Positions 59,135 through 64,000 of a stretch of 64,000 nt of DNA are shown one piece after another. The notes under the pieces are model-generated. The model did not search any database and was not told the origin of the DNA. It saw only the letters and a list, made by a program, of their open reading frames with translations. Numbering within the stretch: position 1 is the stretch's first letter; each line of letters starts with the position of its first letter. This stretch comes from Hydrogenovibrio sp. JE_KL2 (GTDB lineage Bacteria > Pseudomonadota > Gammaproteobacteria > Thiomicrospirales > Thiomicrospiraceae): positions 186,001-250,000 of the forward strand of contig NZ_WBJR01000002.1 in the NCBI RefSeq assembly GCF_009296185.1, read 5' to 3'. The translations under genes were made by a program, and so were the position numbers.

Positions 59135-62100
59135 TAACGTGTCTCCCCTTTTTGTGGAGCAATCTCATTGGCGTGTTTGCCGAACAGTCGTCTGCGGTAA
59201 AGCAAATAGGTGAGTATCGGAATCAAAATCATCGACACGATTGGCGCGGAAATCATGCCGCCAATCATCGGTGCGGCAATACGTTTCATCACATCCGCTC
59301 CCGTGCCTGTACCAAATAGAATCGGCAACAGCCCAATGACAATCACCGCCACGGTCATGGCTTTAGGGCGCACCCGTTGCACCGCACCCTGCATAATCGC
59401 GGCACGTAAGTCTTGAACCGAGTTCAGTTGATTGGCTTCTTTGGCATGATTGATGGCTTGCTTGAGATACAGCAACATCACCACCCCAAACTCGGCGGAC
59501 ACTCCGGCAAGGGCAATCATCCCCACTGCAACCGCCACCGAATAAGCGAAGCCCAATCCCCACAGAAACCAAAGCGACCCTAAAAGCGCAAACGGAATCA
59601 CCAGCAGAATCATCGCCGCCTCGACGACATCTTTGAAGATGAAGTAGAGCAACAGGAAGATAATTAACAGTGTCAGCGGCACAATTTGCTCAAGCGATTT
59701 CTGCGCTTTGAGCAGATATTCATATTGCCCAGTCCAGCTAATGCTGTAACCGGCAGGCAATTTGACCTTTTGTTCGACGATTTTCTGCGCACGGGCAACA
59801 TACTCGCCCAAGTCCACGCCTTTGTTCAAATCAACAAACGTCCAGCCGTTCAAACGGGCGTTTTCGGATTTGATCATCGGCGGCCCAAGCTTAACGACCA
59901 CATCAGCAACCTGACCCAACTCCAATTGCTGACCTTTTGGCGTGACAATCGGTAAGGTCTGTAGTTTTTGCAGAGAATCTCGCCAGACTTGAGGGTAACG
60001 CAGGTTCATGGTGTAGCGTTCACGTCCTTCCAAGGTGGTATTCAGTACCTTTCCACCTACTGCGGTGGACAGAATATCCGCCAACTCCGCCATACTGAGG
60101 CCATAACGTGCCATGGCTTTTCGGTTTGGCAAAATGTCCATATAACGACCACCTTCCGCTCTGTCGGAATAAGCCGACAAAGTGCCGGGCACCTGCTTCA
60201 ATACCGCTTCCAACTGACGACCGATTTTGTCGATTTGGTGTAAGTCATCACCGGCGACCTTGATACCAATCGGTGTTTTTATCCCGGTGGAAAGCATGTC
60301 TATCCGGGTTTTAATCGGTTGTACCCAAGCATTCGTCACCCCGGGGAATTTCACCTTGTCGTTCAACTGCGTAATCAGTTTTTCCAAGGTCATACCCTGC
60401 GGCCACTCTGACTTAGGTTTAAGTTGAATGGTGGTTTCAATCATTGTCAAAGGTGCAGGATCGGTGGCAGTGTCCGCACGACCGATTTTACCGAACACGC
60501 TTTTCACCTCCGGAAAGCTTTTAATCAAAGCATCCGTTTCCTGTAAAAGCGTTTGTGCTTCACCAATCGACAACCCGGGCAGGGTAGTCGGCATATAAAG
60601 CAAGTCACCTTCTTCCAGCTCCGGCATGAACTCCGAACCCAAGTTTTGCCAAGGGTAAAATGCCGTGACGAAAAGTACCAAAGACACTGCCAACACGCTT
60701 TTCGGCCAGTGCAATAGTTTGTCCAGCAAGGGACGATAACCGGCAATCAACACACGGTTAATCGGGTTGTTCGTTTCATGTGGAACCTTGCCTCGCACGA
60801 AGTAGCCAATCAGCACCGGCACCAGCGAAATCGCCAGCCCGGCAGCGACCGCCATCGCCAAGGTTTTGGTTAACGCCAAAGGCGTGAACAAACGTCCTGC
60901 TTGCTCTTGTAGTGAGAAGATTGGAATAAAGCTCAACGCAATAATCAGCAATGACAAGAACAACGGCAACCCGACTTCTTTCGCCGCCTCCAAAATCAAC
61001 TGCCAATGCACTTCACCTTTTGCAATCTCTCCGGTTTCACGGTGATAGGCTTCAAGATGCTTATGGGCGTTTTCAATCATCACGATAGAGGCATCAACCA
61101 TGGTGCCGATGGCAATAGCAATCCCTCCCAAACTCATGATATTGGCGGAAACGCCCAGTTTTTCGAGAATGATAAACGCACCCAAAATCCCCAAAGGCAA
61201 AGACACCACGGCCACCAGTGCCGAGCGCAAATGCATCAGGAACACCAGAGAAATCAGCGCAACCACCAGAATCTCTTCAATCAGCTTGTCTTTCAGCGTG
61301 TCTACCGAGCGGTTAATCAAACCGGAACGGTCATAAACTTCCTTGATTTCCACACCCTTTGGCAGCCCCGGCTTCAGCTCGGCAAGCTTACGTTTAACTG
61401 CTTGAATCACTTTCAAGGCATTTTCGCCGGAGCGCATCACGACGATACCACCTACCACTTCACCTTCACCATTGAGTTCGGCAATACCACGACGAGGTTG
61501 TGGCCCCAGTTTAATCTGAGCGATGTCCTTCAACATCACCGGCGTTCTGTCTTTGGAGAAAATCCCGACCTGCACGTCACCCAACTGACTCACCTTGGTG
61601 ACATAGCCTTTGAGCGCGACCATATATTCGGCTTCGCCTTGCTCAATGACCGACGCCCCCATTTCAACACTTGAGTTGCGAATGGCTTTTTCCACCTGTT
61701 GCAAACTCAGGTTATAGGCACGCAGCTTATTTGGGTCGATAGTGACTTGGTATTGTTTGATCATCCCGCCGACAGAGGCGACTTCCGATACACCAGGCAC
61801 CGATTGCAACTCATACTTCAAGAACCAGTCCTGCAAGGTTCTGAGTTGCGACAAATCATGCCGGTGTGTCTTATCAACCAAGGCATATTCGTACACCCAG
61901 CCCACACCAGAAGCATCCGGCCCAAGCGTCGGCTGAACATCGGCAGGCAATGCGCCCTTAACCTGGCTCAAATACTCCAAAACCCGTGAGCGTGCCCAAT
62001 AGGGATCGGTGCCATCCTCAAACAACACATAAACATAAGAGTCACCGAAAAACGAATAGCCACGAACCGCTTTGGTTTTGGGAACGGACATCATCAGCTT

Positions 62101-62310
62101 GGAAATCGGATAGGTGACCTGATCTTCCACCACCTGCGGCGTTTGCCCCGCATAAGGTGTTTTGACGATGACTTGTACATCTGACAAATCAGGAATCGCA
62201 TCCAGCGGTGTTTTTTGAAATGCCACCCAGCCGGTGATGGCGACTGCGACACTCAACAACAGGATCAGCACCCGATTTTGAATCGAGTAGGCAATTATTT
62301 TATTAATCAT
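59134..62310 (-). CDS. cusA: Copper/silver RND efflux pump CusA
   Basis: A 1058-residue HME-type RND transporter of the inner membrane, driven by protons. The membrane motif reads NIMSLGGIAIAIGTMVDASIVMIENAHK, the Cu/Ag (CusA) form rather than the DFGLIVDG form of CzcA. The three metal-binding methionines of CusA are conserved in context: GDLLYMPTTLPGLS, APLTMIETTI and TRIDMLSTGIKTPIG. Twelve membrane helices and two large periplasmic loops are in normal positions. It lies between the cusB-like and tolC-like genes, 12 bases after cusB. Confidence 0.96.
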   Translation of the reverse strand: MINKIIAYSIQNRVLILLLSVAVAITGWVAFQKTPLDAIPDLSDVQVIVKTPYAGQTPQVVEDQVTYPISKLMMSVPKTKAVRGYSFFGDSYVYVLFEDGTDPYWARSRVLEYLSQVKGALPADVQPTLGPDASGVGWVYEYALVDKTHRHDLSQLRTLQDWFLKYELQSVPGVSEVASVGGMIKQYQVTIDPNKLRAYNLSLQQVEKAIRNSSVEMGASVIEQGEAEYMVALKGYVTKVSQLGDVQVGIFSKDRTPVMLKDIAQIKLGPQPRRGIAELNGEGEVVGGIVVMRSGENALKVIQAVKRKLAELKPGLPKGVEIKEVYDRSGLINRSVDTLKDKLIEEILVVALISLVFLMHLRSALVAVVSLPLGILGAFIILEKLGVSANIMSLGGIAIAIGTMVDASIVMIENAHKHLEAYHRETGEIAKGEVHWQLILEAAKEVGLPLFLSLLIIALSFIPIFSLQEQAGRLFTPLALTKTLAMAVAAGLAISLVPVLIGYFVRGKVPHETNNPINRVLIAGYRPLLDKLLHWPKSVLAVSLVLFVTAFYPWQNLGSEFMPELEEGDLLYMPTTLPGLSIGEAQTLLQETDALIKSFPEVKSVFGKIGRADTATDPAPLTMIETTIQLKPKSEWPQGMTLEKLITQLNDKVKFPGVTNAWVQPIKTRIDMLSTGIKTPIGIKVAGDDLHQIDKIGRQLEAVLKQVPGTLSAYSDRAEGGRYMDILPNRKAMARYGLSMAELADILSTAVGGKVLNTTLEGRERYTMNLRYPQVWRDSLQKLQTLPIVTPKGQQLELGQVADVVVKLGPPMIKSENARLNGWTFVDLNKGVDLGEYVARAQKIVEQKVKLPAGYSISWTGQYEYLLKAQKSLEQIVPLTLLIIFLLLYFIFKDVVEAAMILLVIPFALLGSLWFLWGLGFAYSVAVAVGMIALAGVSAEFGVVMLLYLKQAINHAKEANQLNSVQDLRAAIMQGAVQRVRPKAMTVAVIVIGLLPILFGTGTGADVMKRIAAPMIGGMISAPIVSMILIPILTYLLYRRRLFGKHANEIAPQKGETR

Positions 62311-62322
62311 AACCCCTCCCGA

Positions 62323-63639
62323 TTAATGTTGATGGTCAGTGTGTGCCGATTTCTCGGACGCACTGCTGGTCGACATCAATTTTCTGAGGTTGCTTTGAAT
62401 CTGGCTTTCGGAATCCAACAGGAACTGACCTGAAACCACAATACGGTCGCCTTCATCCAATCCGGAGTAGATTTCGACAATACCTTGCGTTTCCATCCCC
62501 GTGACGACTTTCACCACTTGGAATTCGCCGTTATCCAGCGCTTTCACCACGCGTTTTTCATGACCATCGTCAATCACAGCACTCAACGGAATCGCCAAGG
62601 TATTACGTTTCGGTCCACCGTAAATCGCCACATTGACGAACATATTCGGCTTAAGTGCCAAGTCCTTGTTTTCCACAGGAAGACGGACTTTCAAGGCTTG
62701 CGAAGCTACATCCGTCACCGGGTAGATATAATCAATCACACTTTCCCATTTTCGGCTCGGGTAAGCGTCGGTCGAAATATCCGCCGTCAGCCCATCTTTA
62801 ATCCAACTTTGTTGTAGTGGCATAACTTCGGCTTCCACCCAAACACTCGACAAGTCCGCGACACTCATCAACTCGGTTTGCGGTTGTACATACATGCCGT
62901 CCTGCACAATAAGGCTTGAGACCACGCCATCCTGCGGCGCATAAATCGGTACCTGATTGATGGTTTTTCCGGTTTTTTCGATTTGTCGGATGACGGAATT
63001 ATCCAACCCTAAGAGCGATAAACGAATTTCAGCGGACTGCACCAACGAGTCAGCGGATCGTCCAATACGTTTACGATTCTGCACCGCCAGCAGCAAATCC
63101 TGCTCGGCAGAGACGATTTCCGGTGAATAGATGCGGTAAAGCAACTGACCTTTCTTGATGCTTTCGCCATTGCTTCGTACCGCCAAGTCGCTAATCCAAC
63201 CTGATGCTCTTGGGTGAATATGCACCGCTTTGCTTTCATCCGCCACGACTTTCCCGAATGTCGGAATATATTTCCAAAGCGTGGTTTTCTGCACTTTGGT
63301 GGTTCGGATGGCGAACCCTTGCTTGGTACCGGAAGCACCACCTTGCCCAACAGAAATCTTGGGCGTTTCTTCAGAGGCCTTGAAGGCTTGTTTCACCAAT
63401 GTCATGCCACAAATAGGGCAAGTACCAGGATGGTCACGCACAATCTGCGGATGCATCGGGCAAACATATTTATAAAGAATCTTGTCATCGCCTTTACTTG
63501 GCGATAGCGTCATGAGTTTTTTGCCATCGGCAGTAGCATCCGCTGACTTAGAAACCGCTGTATCAGCTAGGGCCAATGCCGGTACACCGCTCATTACCGC
63601 GGCAATCATGCCGGAAAGAAATTGTCTACGAGTTTTCAT
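62323..63639 (-). CDS. cusB: Efflux adaptor CusB with heavy-metal-binding domain and Tat-like signal
   Basis: A 438-residue periplasmic membrane-fusion protein. The signal is [26 protein letters not shown] matches the twin-arginine pattern. Residues ~55-85 hold a heavy-metal-binding domain with [10 protein letters not shown] and [10 protein letters not shown]. The barrel-sandwich and beta-barrel parts follow ([34 protein letters not shown], then [16 protein letters not shown]), and the C-terminus is His-rich (HTDHQH). ATG 63639 is preferred over the longer frame because AGGTGG precedes it. First complete gene of the minus-strand cusBA-tolC operon. Confidence 0.93.
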   Translation of the reverse strand: MKTRRQFLSGMIAAVMSGVPALALADTAVSKSADATADGKKLMTLSPSKGDDKILYKYVCPMHPQIVRDHPGTCPICGMTLVKQAFKASEETPKISVGQGGASGTKQGFAIRTTKVQKTTLWKYIPTFGKVVADESKAVHIHPRASGWISDLAVRSNGESIKKGQLLYRIYSPEIVSAEQDLLLAVQNRKRIGRSADSLVQSAEIRLSLLGLDNSVIRQIEKTGKTINQVPIYAPQDGVVSSLIVQDGMYVQPQTELMSVADLSSVWVEAEVMPLQQSWIKDGLTADISTDAYPSRKWESVIDYIYPVTDVASQALKVRLPVENKDLALKPNMFVNVAIYGGPKRNTLAIPLSAVIDDGHEKRVVKALDNGEFQVVKVVTGMETQGIVEIYSGLDEGDRIVVSGQFLLDSESQIQSNLRKLMSTSSASEKSAHTDHQH

Positions 63640-63741
63640 AGAATCCACCTTTTTTCGAGACAGCATCCCGAAAATTAAAATTGATTGAACACACGCACAG
63701 TGAACAGCCATTCAGCGTTCAACAGGCGCAAGGAAGCACAA

Positions 63742-64000
63742 TCAGGTAGATTTTGGAGGGCGGATAGTTTTGCTGGTAGGCGCAACCGGTAGGGTGGTTT
63801 GCAAGGTGAAAACCGGCATCTCAGATGGCACGGCAAAATGGAATTCCTGCATGACTAAATCAGCGACAGGATAGATAACATGACAGGTATCCATATCGTA
63901 GTCACAAGGGCCATGACAATAAGGACAATAGTGCGCATAAGACATTTTCGGCATATCCTGCTGCTGCAAGGAGGTCATGTGCATATGATGGCAAGGCATC
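63742..64000 (-). CDS. Cys/His-rich small protein, possibly truncated by window edge
   Basis: At least 85 residues run into the right edge; an ATG lies at 63999, but the true start may be outside. The visible part is rich in metal-binding residues: MPCHHMHM, then HYCPYCHGPCDYDMDTCH, followed by a hydrophobic stretch and a basic tail. Small proteins of this kind, often exported, sit beside copper efflux operons and may bind copper. I do not assign a family. It lies about 100 bases upstream of cusB on the same strand. Confidence 0.65.
   Translation of the reverse strand, partial: MPCHHMHMTSLQQQDMPKMSYAHYCPYCHGPCDYDMDTCHVIYPVADLVMQEFHFAVPSEMPVFTLQTTLPVAPTSKTIRPPKST

Overview
The window looks like chromosome from a sulfur-oxidising gammaproteobacterium of the Hydrogenovibrio/Thiomicrospira type. 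This is inferred from the housekeeping proteins, the moderate GC content, a Kdo8N lipid-A cassette, periplasmic DsrE-like proteins and the mnmG-rsmG-parA-parB-atp-glmU gene order usually found near a proteobacterial origin. Genus is an inference; no database search was possible. I saw no rRNA or tRNA genes, no insertion sequence and no CRISPR array.

Layout. 1-5.6 kb: a diguanylate cyclase with a degenerate EAL domain, purT, a fliS-like gene behind a sigma-54 promoter, a cytochrome b561, and rpoH behind a perfect CIRCE operator. 5.7-8.6 kb (minus strand): aroK-aroB, a hexose-6-phosphate mutarotase and a small membrane protein. 8.9-14.1 kb: gmk, then kdnA-kdnB-kdsB-waaA, a pathway that makes and transfers 8-amino-Kdo, interrupted by a 107-bp inverted repeat. 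14.2-21.3 kb: rpoZ-spoT, a SpoIIAA-like protein, ridA, a TraB/GumN protein, recG and ubiC. 21.3-25.2 kb: an ECF sigma/anti-sigma pair facing two secreted DsrE-like proteins and a porin. The anti-sigma factor carries a periplasmic DsrE-like domain of its own. 25.3-29.5 kb: an outer-membrane-like protein, two unknown proteins, ubiA and glmU. 29.6-36.9 kb (minus): the complete F1Fo-ATP synthase operon atpZ-I-B-E-F-H-A-G-D-C. 37.1-41.4 kb (minus): mnmG-rsmG-parA-parB. 41.6-52.9 kb: a lipoprotein, an NnrS-family protein, an HD-GYP response regulator overlapping a very large hybrid kinase with three solute-binding domains, queF, a CHAD protein and a coiled-coil membrane protein. 52.9-56.1 kb (minus, AT-rich, accessory): a row of ORFs that share one 5' module, two of them resembling DUF2927. 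56.1-64 kb (minus): yigZ, a CDF transporter and a Cus-type copper/silver efflux operon with a Cys/His-rich protein at the window edge.

The most unusual feature is a short dispersed repeat, consensus AAAATCTGCCAGGTTGGGG, seen thirteen times in 64 kb in both orientations. It abuts stop codons, forms one inverted pair after purT, and is written into coding sequences: spoT, rsmG, a tolC-like gene, and the signal-peptide region of four neighbouring ORFs, where it always reads I-C-(Q/K)-V-G. Its distribution resembles DNA uptake sequences of naturally competent bacteria, although no such element of this sequence is known to me. The second candidate novelty is the sigma/anti-sigma/DsrE cluster, which looks like a cell-envelope sensor of sulfur species or redox state built from three homologous DsrE-like domains.
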